Shown in pieces: positions 1 through 11,719 of a stretch of 64,000 nt of DNA. Position 1 is the stretch's first letter. Every line of letters starts with the position of its first letter. The notes under the pieces were generated by a model. It saw only the letters and a program-made list of their open reading frames with translations, was not told the DNA's origin and made no database searches. The position numbers and the translations under genes are program-made. Source of the DNA: Ceratothoa steindachneri (lineage: Eukaryota > Arthropoda > Malacostraca > Isopoda > Cymothoidae); NCBI GenBank assembly GCA_963969495.1, contig OZ018321.1, positions 101,991,578 through 102,055,577 of the forward strand. The letters are read 5' to 3'.

Positions 1-1190
1 AATTCGTAGCTGCATTGGGAAGGTAGGTCCATGGGAACAGTCGCGGTTCAATGGCACGCAACTTTAAGTTTCCCTAGGCCATCTCCCATCTTCTTTGCTA
101 AGCAGCCCGGAGAACTGCCCATATTCCTGTCATTTAATCGGTGTTAGGAAGAGCGAATCACTGGTCTGGTCGTCCAATCGTCGCGGATATTTTGGCGCCT
201 TCGTCGGCGCGCTTATTTCTCGCAATCCCTATACGTCCAGGAACCCAGCAGAAAATAATCTTAACATCCCAAACGGCTCACCAAAACCATTGCATCACAG
301 ATATCGCGAAGCAGGGGATGTGGAGTTTCCAATGCCCCGAGATCACTGAAGGCGCTTTCTGAGTCACTATAAATCACAATCCAGTCTCCAAACCGTGCAC
401 TTCGCTTTACCTGCTATACCGAACGGTATATTTCAAATAGCTCGGCCGTGAAGACCGACGCATCGCCTGGCAGAGCCCCGCTGACTTCAAACAAAGGCGA
501 TACCGCGTGGAAACCGCCCCGTCCCCCTTGTGACTTGGAGCCATCGGTATACACCTGGCACGGTTCTATAGCGGGACACGAACGTGATTCATAAAGGCCG
601 AACGCAATACTCCCGGTGATGTAAAAGCTTTGGGAGCCGAGGCGCGGCGAAAAATAGACAAAGGTGACGTCCTAGGCAGACCTCAGGCCACCGCAGGCCC
701 AAGAACTTTATTAAGCTCTGGAAGGAGTTTCCTAGTCATAATCCCAAAGGGCTTAAGGTATGAGTTGCGTCTCTCGGTGTCATATGTACTGTCGATATAA
801 GCAGCAGATGCAATGATAGCTGTTAGCGACTGAGAAAGGCGTCAGGCGAATAATGCACTGTGTACAGCACAGATCGACTGGCATCTTCCTAGCATCGACA
901 AGTAGACTCACAATTGGTGACGGGCGAAGGGCACCGGTCACCAGGCAAGGAATAGTGTCGTGGATTGAGTCCACTTAGGCAATACACGCTAGGCTGAGGA
1001 TTCATAAAACTAGCATCCGTATAAGAGCTTCGAACTAACAAGGGATAAAAAGGTGAGGAAGTAGCCCGATCAGCGCCCCAGGCGCTAAGCACCACCGTAC
1101 AGAGAATATCCATGCCATGGGTAGAAGATAGAGGGATGATGATGAAATGGGTCGACCCAAAGGGTAGTCTCCTCCCGAGGAATTAATCAC
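1..1190 (-). pseudogene. I-like non-LTR retrotransposon ORF2, 3' half (RT thumb + RNase H), left-edge truncated
   Basis: On the minus strand, broken frames give the late reverse transcriptase region and an RNase H domain in the expected order. The thumb reads WGADRATSSPFYPLLVRSS (about 1020-1080), followed by LVTGALRPSP (about 925-960). RNase H follows, with QVYTDGSKSQGG (about 520-560), IVIYSDSESAF (about 350-385) and the fold WVPG...GIARNKRADEGA (about 185-250). A C-terminal RRWE...LKLRAIEP tail lies near 40-95. The combination of this RT type with a downstream RNase H is typical of the I superfamily. Multiple stops and frameshifts show that it is dead. The 3' end lies beyond base 1. The frame identity is seen directly; the clade assignment is from family knowledge. 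Confidence 0.82.
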
Positions 1191-4100
1191 GATGGGCTTA
1201 TTGATAATGCCACCTCCTCGTGATCTTGGCTATCGAAGCTGCTTCCAACCTAAATAGAAACGGTTGTATCTGTCACTGTGGTCTCGGTTGGACATTCTAG
1301 GAAATGGGACTAGTCCTCCATAAAGTTTGCAACTAATTCACCTTTTCCGGATTTTCTGACACTGCAAGCTACAGTTAGTTATTACTTAACGCTCATTTCT
1401 CCAGTGCTAGAAATCATGCGTTTCCGCAAACGAAGGATGATGCACATTTTGAAATAATGGTCCTGCGCCGTCCAAACTGGGCATTATTTTCGAATTCGTC
1501 CCTTATGTGGGTCTATTATAAACCCATGGGTTCCTTGTGCAGGAAAGAAAACTCATAAAGTACCCATTTCGACATCATGGGTACCCTGTGGCTTTCACGA
1601 CATTCCCGAAAAATTGAACAGATTCCAAATTGTATTTTTCTCATCAACCACCTTCTTTGTTCCATTCCCATACAGAGATTCACTTTTTTTAAGAAGCACC
1701 CAGGAATTAGTTGTGCACAATACACTGAGAATAATCGAGGGAAAAATTCGAAATGATACTCAGGAATAAATCCATCATAAAATTTCGAATCTCGAAAAAA
1801 CGCGATAAACTGTATCACATATGCTACATTGATTAATAAGTATATTACAATACTCGCTTATACTTATCTTTTTGTCCTTTTTTTGAATAAAGAATTCATT
1901 AGCTTTATATATTAGAAAAAGAAATATTAGCATAATGCTATGGCTGATTAAAAATACCGTAATAAAAGGCCTTCCTCAATACACAACATGTTAAAATGAA
2001 GAAGCCATAGAGAAATATGTAGATGTGGGCGAAAAAATATATAAAGGCTGCCAAAGGAATCAGAACTTCATTTCATATAGAAATTTAGCCTTTATCAAAG
2101 TGTTTCGAAGTCATCTGCATCAGAAATATTAACAGAGACCGAGATTGCTTAGACTTTTCAAAAGGAAAACCATCCTGGCACAGGCAGCTACTCGAATATC
2201 ACTAGGAAAATTTACTTTTATCTCAAAATTTAAGGAGAAAACCATAGATAACGTCTCTTGCAGAAGTTTTGCAAATAGAAATTGGTAAAAATGTGGAGGA
2301 AGGGAAACTATGTGGAAGATATTGAACAGCAGATTCTCCAACAGGCTTTGTTGCTGAGCGGAAACTAATCTGCTGGTATTGGAGCCTGAAGTGTAGGGAG
2401 GATTTGTAAAAAAGGGAGGCTAAGAGTGAGGAAGTGAATAAATGTGGAAGTTATACCACTGCAGATATTCCTACAGGCTTTGAATTCTGAACGTAAGCTG
2501 CAGCCTGATTTGCATGCTGCACTTGGCACCACCTTGTAGGGGATGGTAAGAAAAAGAAAAATTGGGGCAGTAGAAGGGAAGAAGGGTGAAAATACTGCAG
2601 CCATGTTAAAATAAAACCCCTGATCTCATCACCGATTAGAAGAAAGGGGTGGAACGATCTGTCTTCCCCCTAATAGGGGCTGAGTAAATGATAGCTGGTG
2701 AGCAGCAGCCTCTAAAATTAGTCGTCTGCCGATAAGGTAGGTGAAAGGGGACTCTGAAATAAAGTAGGAAAAAAAGACATAATAGAAATGTCGCCACCCC
2801 CGAAAGGGATCAGAATAAATAACTCGTTTTTACTTAGTTCATTCATTTAAAAGAATCTACGCATAAACCAATGAGGACATCTTCAACATAACAATTGTGG
2901 AAATAGTTATGTTGTGAAAATATTGAAATTAATGGCACCTATGAAATAACAGAATTGTTTTAAGAGAATGAACGACCAATACATCGAATTTATTAACTTT
3001 TAAATGCTAGAATTTAGAGTCGTCTTTTAAAGTATCGAATTAAAGTTATGAAAACAATGAATAAAGAATAAAATTGCATGCTCGGAAGGGGCATGCATCG
3101 GAAACTTCAAATAAGTATCACTAAAGTTCGACGATAAAAATATCCCCTAAGTTTAGAGAATATTAGAAAACTTGTCTAAAAACAATAGGAGAATAATAAC
3201 TCTTGAGATTCCCTAAGTCACACGATGCTCTATGAAATTTGTAATATCTGACCTTAATTACTTGTGTTGACGGATAAGTCTGCAATAATTTATGTGAACT
3301 AACCCTTGCCTAGTGGATACAAGGGTTGGCTGATTTTTTAATGTCAAACTACCAGGCCATTTACAAGAGACAGTATATTTGAATGTCAGCGCACGTACAC
3401 CTTTGGACACAGATGAGGGGACGCGATGTGGTTACCCCCGAGGAGGCAGGTATATCTTGCATAGATCATCACACACAAAGCCAATCACAAAAACGATATC
3501 TTTTCTTTCCTCTCGTCACAGCAGAGCAAGATTTTATTTACCTCTCTCCCAAGGAATCCTGACTTTGCTTAGTATTATCCACAGACACCTGGCGCGAAGA
3601 TTCCTACCTCATTGATGATTGGTGTACTAAAATCAAAATACGGATCTATCCCCCCCCCCTGCCCAAGAAAAAGAGACTGGCTTCTTGTGCCATCTGGCTC
3701 GCCATCGATGGTCTGTTAGTTACAAATGTGCTCGTTGTTAGATACTAGCTTTACTGGTTTAGGAAGCATTTAGAGTACGCCATATGCGGATTAATTGCTT
3801 TGAAATAGTTGAATGCCTTCTCTATAAATGCTTTGATTAGAGGTATAGGAGGGTACAATAGACTCTGAATATTTAAAAAATAAATTTTACAAAATTTGGA
3901 TGGAAAGAATAAATTTGAAAATTGTCTGCGCGTTTCTGACTAAAAGGAATTAGAATAATTTGAGTGTACATGCAAGAGAATCAAAGTTTCCTGCAACTTA
4001 AAAATATTTGAAGATAAATGGATACAACGACTAAACAATGAAACAAAACATTCACCAGATTCTCGTAATTAGCTTAAATTAGTAACATTAATTTACACAC

Positions 4101-4202
4101 AATCTAAATATCCAAATATATACCTAAGTTATGGGAAATTAATTTGAAAGGGTGAAATGAGTTTGGTAAAGACGGCGACGCACCTCCTCGTCCTTGTCAT
4201 GC
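1191..4202. other. AT-rich stretch without recognised genes
   Basis: I see no domain motifs on either strand. A 100-codon open frame at 1516-1818 (-) has no recognisable motif, and I treat it as chance or an old relic. Two shorter open frames at 2129-2341 and 2365-2604 (-) are also unassigned. A stretch around 3379-3615 (+) is GC-richer than its surroundings. A C9 run lies near 3650. Confidence 0.5.
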
Positions 4203-4545
4203 TTAAGAGGTTGACCCGGTAAATGGCTGTGTGATGCAATCCTCTCTTTCTAATTTGGGAAATGTTTTTCTGAAAAAAGGGAGGTTTCTTACTCGTCCCC
4301 TAGGGGCAAAGGCGGCCCAAGATAGAACCACTTCACCCCTCCGCCCGAAAGCATACTTCAAAATAGAGGCGGAAGTCGTAAACGCATACCAAGGGGCGTG
4401 CAAAATACAGTCATATCTGTTACTAATTACTCTAAGGGTCAAAGATTGCGGCCAGAAAAGAGCCGCAAACAGCCCTGCCATCTTATGCTTCCAAAAGCAA
4501 GTCATAGATGCTCATCACAGTTTAAAACTGACAAAAGACATTTAG
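4203..4545. other. Segment open on both strands for about 100 codons, unassigned
   Basis: The plus strand is open at 4231-4545 (104 codons) and the minus strand at 4203-4505 (100 codons). Base composition is clearly richer in GC than the flanks. The plus frame contains GRFLTRPLGAKAAQD and the minus frame GRRGEVVLSWAAFAPRG. I cannot name a family. It is probably a fragment of a repeated element rather than a host exon, because there is no convincing splice structure. Which strand, if either, is coding cannot be decided from the sequence alone. Confidence 0.3.
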
Positions 4546-7279
4546 ATAAGTGATTTTTTTCAGCGCTAATTTGGCGACTGCATCCTAAGGCATACGTGGC
4601 AATAATCATCCATAGTCTTATGTTAGGATAAATTTTAAAAAAGGTGCAAAAGACCCCCCAAAACAAAACCAAATAAAAAAAAAAGAAAATCCAAAGACCA
4701 AAACAAAACAAGAAGCAAAAACAAAAGAAGAAAGAAACATTCTATGTAAACTGGGATTTTTGCCATTGCAAGTAGGCCCTTATTGCCGTAGGCGTATATG
4801 ACCTGCCATTCCGGTATATTTTTCAAGGATGGCATTTGGCGCGCCCAAATGTGATCGCTCCTTTTTACCATTCAGTAACAATTGTTTTGCGCCTCATTTT
4901 ATGTTCAGCGTACGAGACAAGCACTGCACCTTACCACCTTTGCAAACTAATGAATCTCTTCTCACACTCCCCAAGTACTAACCTGCCGATTCTTCTGCTT
5001 CAATGCTTACTACACTTCATTTTAGATTAAACGATTTTAGACACGCCAGGTGACTATTCTGTTTCCTCTGAGCTTATTTTGCTTAGTTACGGTAAGTCTA
5101 TTCTAGTGTTGGTTTATAGGTATGAGCTTTGATATTTCGATATTTTGGAGTACTTATAAAACGTATGCCAAGGGAGATTACGTTTTTCCTTGTTAAAAGT
5201 CTAGTGCCTTCTCTATGACAGTGAGTAAGTCTTATTTGTATTGACAAAGAAACACTGCGAGTTGTACCATTAGTTTGATATTTAATCCGAATCATATTGA
5301 TAGTCAGTTTAACTAGTATGTAAATTTCTACAAATAGTTCGGATTGATCATAGAGAGCTACAATTTAAGGACGAAAGAAATGAACGAGAAATTTTCCTTT
5401 CCATTTAATTGAACAGACGCCTGTTCGCGGAATCATCACCCATCTTTTGGTATTGAAATACATAATAATTAAATTATATGAAATACCTACAATACAATAG
5501 GCAAGACAGTGCGCGAAAGGTAATGTAAAAAAATTAAGATGGGAAATGTATATGGTGGTTAAAGCAGTAAAAAATTAAAAAAACAAGAGAAACTGATTAA
5601 ACAACATTTGTGTTAAAAATAAAAGTACAAATTGCTGTGAATCGCAAAACTTACTGACATTATCGAATATTTATCTATGACAAATAGGAAAAACACGAAG
5701 AAATAGATGATGAAAACAAAATTTAACGTTTGGTCAGAATATTTAAATCGAAACTTGTGGATGGGAAGAAGAAGCATATTAATTTAAAATTTAAAATACT
5801 TTTCCTTTGTTGAAGAATTTTCAAATAGAAGGTTTGGAAGGGGTAACCCATGGGTCATGTGTTAGAAGACATTTACATAACATGGCTTTAGTAAAATCTG
5901 TTTAAAGAGCTGGTAATTTTAAACCACTGTTCCACCTCCGCTATGTATATCCTACCTTTTTTCTTTATCATTCTAAAGAATAGGACAAAACTTCATGTAA
6001 TGCGCCAATAGTATTCACCCTTACATTAAATCTACATGTAAAATGTGGGCTCTGGGTCTTTCGCATTTTTGGATATTTTAGTTCTTCCGAACATCAACGG
6101 AACTTCAAACTAGTCTTTCGTATGCCCACGTTTACCAGTCAGGGTGTTACATTTCAGCTTCTGAATTTTTTTCGTACGAAATTTGTTCACATAAAAACCT
6201 TATTTTTTCAAAGTTACCACATCTGTTCTTCCTATTTTAGCTTTCACAAGGAGGATAATTTTCAGTGTGAATACTTTAAAAGCAACTAATTCCCAGTGGA
6301 CCTTGTTGAAAAGAATATTGACATTTTTCTTAATAATATTTATTACGCTAAACTAAAATTCCGAACTCTCCCTAAAAATGCACGTGACGATGTTGTTTAA
6401 GAGAAGGTTTTATGAGTGATAAATTTATGAAGGCTTTGTATTACAAATGTTTTTTAAAGAAATATTCTACCATACCGATATTAAAAACTTTCTTTTTTAT
6501 AAATAGACATCAATTAGGACAATATTTTAAATGTAAGAAGAATCCCGACTGAAGCAAAGTACTTTGTCATATATAAAATCAATTGCCCTGGATGTAATCA
6601 GGGAACTTCGTTAGGCCGTAGGGTACGTTCGCCCAGAGCCTAATTATGTTCCCTCGTAGTAATTAGCCTGAGGACGTTTAAAACTCTTTCCAAGGAAGAG
6701 TTTTCCCTTATTCGATTACATTCTATAAGTTGTAGCAGAAAAGTTTTAATCGAGGATTTTAAAATTCCCAAAGGGGACTTTTGTACTCCTGTCTTCCTAT
6801 GCATCAATGGATCTATCTGTGTTTGTAATTTTCCTTTCCATTCCTCTTAATTTTCACACCTCTTCTCATCCACTAGTTTTACTACAAAATATTATAACCA
6901 ACCTCCCAATCAATCAACTTTTGTTCACACTCTGTCTTCGCGCTTCCCCCAGATTACCCCTGAAAATTATTCAATTTAGGTCAGTAAATGTTGCAATTAT
7001 TTCCTATTCCATGGTTTTTATGGACTCTAGTTTCGAAAGTTTTATTTTAAAAACAAAGGACTGTATAATCTGTGCTTCCATTGTTCTTTTTTAATGTTTT
7101 AACCACCATATACTATTTTTTGCCCACTGTCTGGCCAAATGTAGTGTAAGTATTACTTAACCTTTAATTATTATTCTATTATGTATTCCAGTAGCTAAAG
7201 ATGGACGATTAACCAAAAACATTATTTGTTTAAATAAATTAAATGTAAAATGTCTTCATCATTTATTTCATTTTCCATC

Positions 7280-7282
<3 letters not shown>
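4546..7282. other. AT-rich stretch without recognised genes
   Basis: Only short chance frames are present (for example 6807-7094 on the plus strand). No domain, RNA gene or repeat boundary could be supported. Confidence 0.5.

Positions 7283-7354
<72 letters not shown>
7283..7354. repeat. (TC)n microsatellite, about 36 units
   Basis: An uninterrupted TC/GA dinucleotide array of about 72 bases with no internal substitutions. Confidence 0.97.
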
Positions 7355-7357
<3 letters not shown>

Positions 7358-7566
7358 TTGTACGACTACTTTTTTCACCCCTGTTTTCATTAATTTCAAG
7401 TTTAGTGGAATTTAATCTGATTTATCCCTTTTTGTGCACACAACTTTTAACTTTGCATTAATATACAACTATTGTGTAAATTTCATGAAGTTTGATGAGA
7501 TGGAAATCTATTAATATTGAATTATTGAATTTCAAAGGTGTACGATTACCTATTTCTCCCCAATGA

Positions 7567-7731
<165 letters not shown>

Positions 7732-7737
7732 GATGTG

Positions 7738-8008
7738 AGAAAAGAATGAAAAGAATGCATCCCTTCTTTGTACGACCGAAAGCTATCGTCCAGTTGTGGT
7801 TGGCGTATAAAATAGCAAACATTTACCACGCTCAGACTTATACCCCCTGATAAAAGATATGTGTGCAAAGGTTAAACAGATCAGGAAAACAGAGATCTTA
7901 CAGAAGATGACCCAGAAAAACAACTAAAAAACACAGCCGCGGCAAGGATTCGAACAGCTTCAGCTCTCTGTTTATCTCGACCAGTGCTCTACCGCAAAGC
8001 TAACGGGA
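7738..8008 (-). mobile_element. tRNA-derived SINE-like sequence with A and B boxes
   Basis: The reverse complement carries an A-box-like TAGCTTTGCGGT (7991-8002) and an exact B box GTTCGAATCC (7946-7955) about 45 bp apart. That is the spacing of an internal RNA polymerase III promoter. The T-stem and acceptor stem do not pair, so this is not a functional tRNA. The tRNA-unrelated body runs toward lower coordinates and ends at the (AT)n array, which would be its tail. The box match is seen directly; the SINE interpretation is inference. Confidence 0.5.
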
Positions 8009-8047
8009 CCATACGCAGAACGACATATTTTTTCCTAAATAAACTTA

Positions 8048-8100
8048 TTCCGTTAGCTCAGTGGTAGTGCACTGGTCTACACACCAGAGGTCTTAGGGGG
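8048..8100 (+). mobile_element. Second tRNA-like head, opposite orientation, degenerate
   Basis: CCGTTAGCTCAGTGGTAGTG (from 8050) is an A-box/D-arm match. It is followed by an anticodon-arm-like inverted repeat CTGG...CCAG. No B box is visible downstream. Its first bases match those of the minus-strand copy at 7938-8008, so the two form a head-to-head pair separated by about 40 bp. Confidence 0.4.
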
Positions 8101-8160
8101 AAAATTTAAACAGAGAAATAGAACATTTTAACTATCAAGTCATTGAGTGGACTGTTAATA

Positions 8161-8496
8161 ATTAATTATAAATCAAACTAAAATTAAAATATTTGACTTA
8201 AGAAATGTAAATTGGTGTGAAAGACTGACTAGAATTTAATTCTGGATTTAACATTTGAATAAATATTGATTCCAAAATGTTGAGGTCGACGAATTTATCC
8301 CCAGAACCCAAAACCTTGAAATTTGAAGGGAACAATTTCAAGGTTTTCGGTTCTTCGAATAAATCTGTCGATCTCAACATTTTAGAATCAATATTTATTC
8401 AAATATTAAAGCCAGAATTACATTTTAGTCAGTTTCCCAAACCACTTTACATTTCTTAAGTCAAATATTTTAATTTTAGTTGGATTTATAATTAAT
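8161..8496. repeat. 336-bp foldback (near-perfect long hairpin, 10-nt loop)
   Basis: The two halves are reverse complements about a centre at 8328.5. The outer ends match as ATTAATTATAAATC (8161-8174) and GATTTATAATTAAT (8483-8496). The innermost arms are CCTTGAAATT (8314-8323) and AATTTCAAGG (8334-8343), with a 10-base loop. Arm identity is high, with scattered substitutions. As a result the same open frame (MLRST...LNILESIFIQ) appears once on each strand. Symmetry decays immediately outside these limits. It could be a foldback-type transposon, a hairpin MITE or a palindromic duplication. Confidence 0.9.
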
Positions 8497-8854
8497 TTTC
8501 ATCTAAAATTTATTAACAAGCTTTACGTAAGAGTTACCACAAATTTGTACCCATATAACTAAAAAATATTGATTATACTTTCATAAATTTCATACGGCAG
8601 TTTGACGAATACCTTAGGAACACCCCATTAAAATTATATCAAAATCAGTTTATAACTTTTAAGGTTGTCAGTTTCGGCTAAATCCTGTTTGTATTCAATC
8701 CCGACGGAACCATCACTGTATTTAATCTAATTAAGATGGTAATTTACGAGAAACTGGAGGGTCGCAGAAACACGGATGTTATATCCATGATTTACGAAAA
8801 AAAACCTTAAAACCTAGAAGAGGTTATTCTTATTTCCATTTATTTTCATTGTTC
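8497..8854. other. Unassigned AT-rich spacer
   Basis: No gene or repeat structure could be supported here. Confidence 0.5.
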
Positions 8855-8987
8855 TACAGGGTGGCCCATAAGTCCCGCGACACTTCACGTAAAACTTTTG
8901 TATAAATATGTTATTAACGGAAAACAAGTGTATTTTTTTATTGATTGTTATACGTGGAGTTTCCTGGGACTTATGGGCCACCCTGTA
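8855..8987. mobile_element. Mariner-type MITE (129 bp) with TA target duplication
   Basis: Perfect terminal inverted repeats begin CAGGGTGGCCCATAAGTCCC at 8857 and end with its reverse complement at 8985. A TA dinucleotide flanks each end (8855-8856 and 8986-8987). The interior is too short to encode a transposase. TIRs of this sequence type and TA duplications are hallmarks of mariner-family elements, so this is a non-autonomous deletion derivative. Confidence 0.88.
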
Positions 8988-11018
8988 CAGTGTAATCTAT
9001 TGCCATTATTTCACATTGCCTTCTCTATCTTTTCTCTAGTGAACAGAAGGTAAAATATGACACTTTATTTCTGTAGGATGCTACTCCATGGCGCAGAGGC
9101 AAAAAGAATAAGAACTGGGAGCATAAAAACAGGATCAGTATAATTCCTTGTCAAAGCCATTCTCCTCATGTGAAGCGTATTTAACACGCTTGTGGCATAT
9201 TGGAAAGAGGGTAGTGAAAAGGAAACCACCGAAGCCAACACCAAAGGCAAGTATTCAACATATGAGCTGTACAAGTCATGTCTACTAAAAGCGAGATTAC
9301 GAATTTAAATGCATCGAGTGACATTTGCTTTTTAAAAGTAAGCTTTCATAAATGATTGTGTCTATTTCCCTCTCTATGTGCCTATTCTCCAACCTTCATC
9401 ATGAGCGACGCCTCTACTACTGGGCAACTATCCAGTTATCTTAAAAGAGCAATTTCAAAATACTTCTAGGAGTTTGACATCTGAACATTAACAGAAAAGG
9501 CGTAACGTGCATGTTCTTGCGGCTCTTCGCCCCGCTAATTGTTAGATAAGTGAAGAATAGCGTCTGTGTAAATACGTCCACTTTGACGTGGACGGCATTG
9601 TTAATATATAAATATATCGTGGTATACGGCAGAGTATATATGTACGTTTGTTCCGTACATGAATAACTACGGTCCTTTTTTCCCTAAGAGTGCTATATTA
9701 TTATTTATCTTTTATCTTTGATTCTTTAACCAGGGAGGATTCGTAAATTTATATATCTATTGCCATATGCAGCGTTTTGAGGCTTTAGTTAAACAACTAG
9801 AGCAAAAATATACTTTTAATTACGTAAAAAATGAAATATTACGTAAAAAATGAAATATTAAAATGTTAAATCTACTAAGGGTATATAATAAAAGGATCTA
9901 AATAAATACTAATAATACCAATGAGTACTGCGCGATGGTTGAGGCAAAAATTCACTTTAGTACGGAATGTAATTAAAGAAAATAATTAAATGGGAATCCT
10001 TTAATCTTTAAACAAAGTGGAGAGCCTCGTTTAGGCGATGGTTTAAAGAGTGAGTTGTCGCAGACGGGAGGCTGAATCGGACGCATAGCTGTTCGTTTTG
10101 CTGAGTTAAACCAGAAGTAGGTGAGGCGCGTCAATGCGAGGCGTGTTGTCGCTGAATCAGACTCACAGCTGACTTCGAGGGGAGTGAGGAGGGGCGCTTG
10201 GCGATGTTTCTTGACTGGACGATGTAAGGGAAGGGACAGTAGATGTATCATTATTACAATCCTTGGGTTACACTTGTGGGGCTTCTCGATGATGAGAGGT
10301 GATCAAGAGGTGAATCCTTTTTCGAGTGTAACTTCACTTTGGTATTCCTCAATGATAAGGGATATCTCTAGTTGTATTCGAAAACTGAGATAGGAGGTTT
10401 CTCTGAGAAGAGGGGTATGAGAGTGATTCTCTATACCGATAGTCTACTCTTCGATGTGACCAAAAGGAACAGTCTAGGCAGGAATTTCTTCTTCTTCTTA
10501 ACTCCCGCTCGGTTCCACTTTAATTCCCAGACTACCACCATTACTCATCTTCTCTCGATCGCAAACTCGATCTCTTCTTTTCTCCATATCGACGTATATA
10601 TACATCATTTATCCCCTTGCGGGAGGGTAAGGAAGATGAGTGCCCATGTTTAAGCCTCTCTCCTAGTGCATCACTTTTCAGCGTGGTGACCCTTAGCCTT
10701 AATGGTCTCTTCTGGTTTTCGTCAGAGAGAATGAAATTTCGTCTATTTGGCAACACTATACCTAAACAATAAGGAAGGGACAGTGAGCCTAGTCATAGAT
10801 TTTTATTCGAAAGGCTATACCACCCTCTTTTGTTTATACTAAAGGGTTACAAAATCAGCTGATTATAAGGTTTCCTTGCGAATGTTATTGCGGATTGTTG
10901 TGCCAGCGGGGCAAAGGGAGAAGGAGGGGGGGTAAAGGATCGGCCCATATGCCCCGTAGCGGTTGACGCTGTGTAACCGAACTAGCGTCTGTTTTATCCT
11001 CGCGATTTTGATTTCCTC

Positions 11019-11021
<3 letters not shown>
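8988..11021. other. Unassigned region; GC-richer block from about 10020
   Basis: A 19-bp direct tandem duplication (ATTACGTAAAAAATGAAAT) occurs at 9819-9856. From about 10020 to 11020 the DNA is richer in GC. It contains two related segments, near 10051 and 10142, that share GTTGTCGC and a GCTGAATC...AGCTG core. The block may be part of an LTR or another retroelement UTR, but I see no diagnostic termini or coding motif. Confidence 0.35.

Positions 11022-11088
<67 letters not shown>
11022..11088. repeat. (AT)n microsatellite
   Basis: An uninterrupted AT array of about 66 bases. A short palindromic ATT/AAT array follows at 11131-11158. Confidence 0.95.
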
Positions 11089-11090
<2 letters not shown>

Positions 11091-11699
11091 AAGATTACAT
11101 CCTTACCTATTATCAAACTCCAAATGTACTATATTATTATTATTATAATAATAATAATGTAAGAAAGTGTATATCAGCCTTTGATTTAACAGCTTTGTGA
11201 GTTTTCGTTTCCAGCTTACAAAAAACTTTCTTACGTTGAAATTCAAGCGTTTTAAGATTATTCTAGATAGAAAAATGCAACTTGCTTTTATTATAGCTTT
11301 ATTAATTATCAGTTAACGTTTCACGATTACACTTTTTGTATCCTCAGGGATGAATGGAATGGTGTGATAGGCTTATCATATACGCAGGTAGGTGACCGTT
11401 CAGAGGCTAGCGTTAATGAGACACGAAGGCAAGGGGAAAAGGGTGAAAGCTGCACCAGAAGGGCTATCTATGTATAACTAAGTGGATATATTGTACATGC
11501 ATTATACCTACATGGATTATATGTACTACGAGTAACAGTTAAATTATATACACTTTTAATTACCAAATCTATATGAGATACTACTAAAGACAGATTTTTA
11601 TTATTAAAATTGTAACTATTAAAGACCATTTGTAATGCGAACCTAATGAAAAATATTTAACCAGTTTTTCAGTGCTTCACATTACGTGTTTAATTCCGG
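11089..11699. other. Unassigned spacer, probably including the 3' flank of the Penelope-like element
   Basis: No motif is visible apart from the (ATT)n/(AAT)n palindrome at 11131-11158. Confidence 0.4.
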
Positions 11700-11719
11700 C
11701 TTCCTTTCTTTGATGAGAA

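Noticed and set aside
1516..1818. 100-codon minus-strand frame as a host gene
   Set aside because: No motif, no splice structure, no homologous-looking copy in the window. Chance length is possible.
7938..8008. Functional tRNA gene on the minus strand
   Set aside because: A and B boxes are present, but the T-stem and acceptor stem do not pair. It is better explained as a SINE head.
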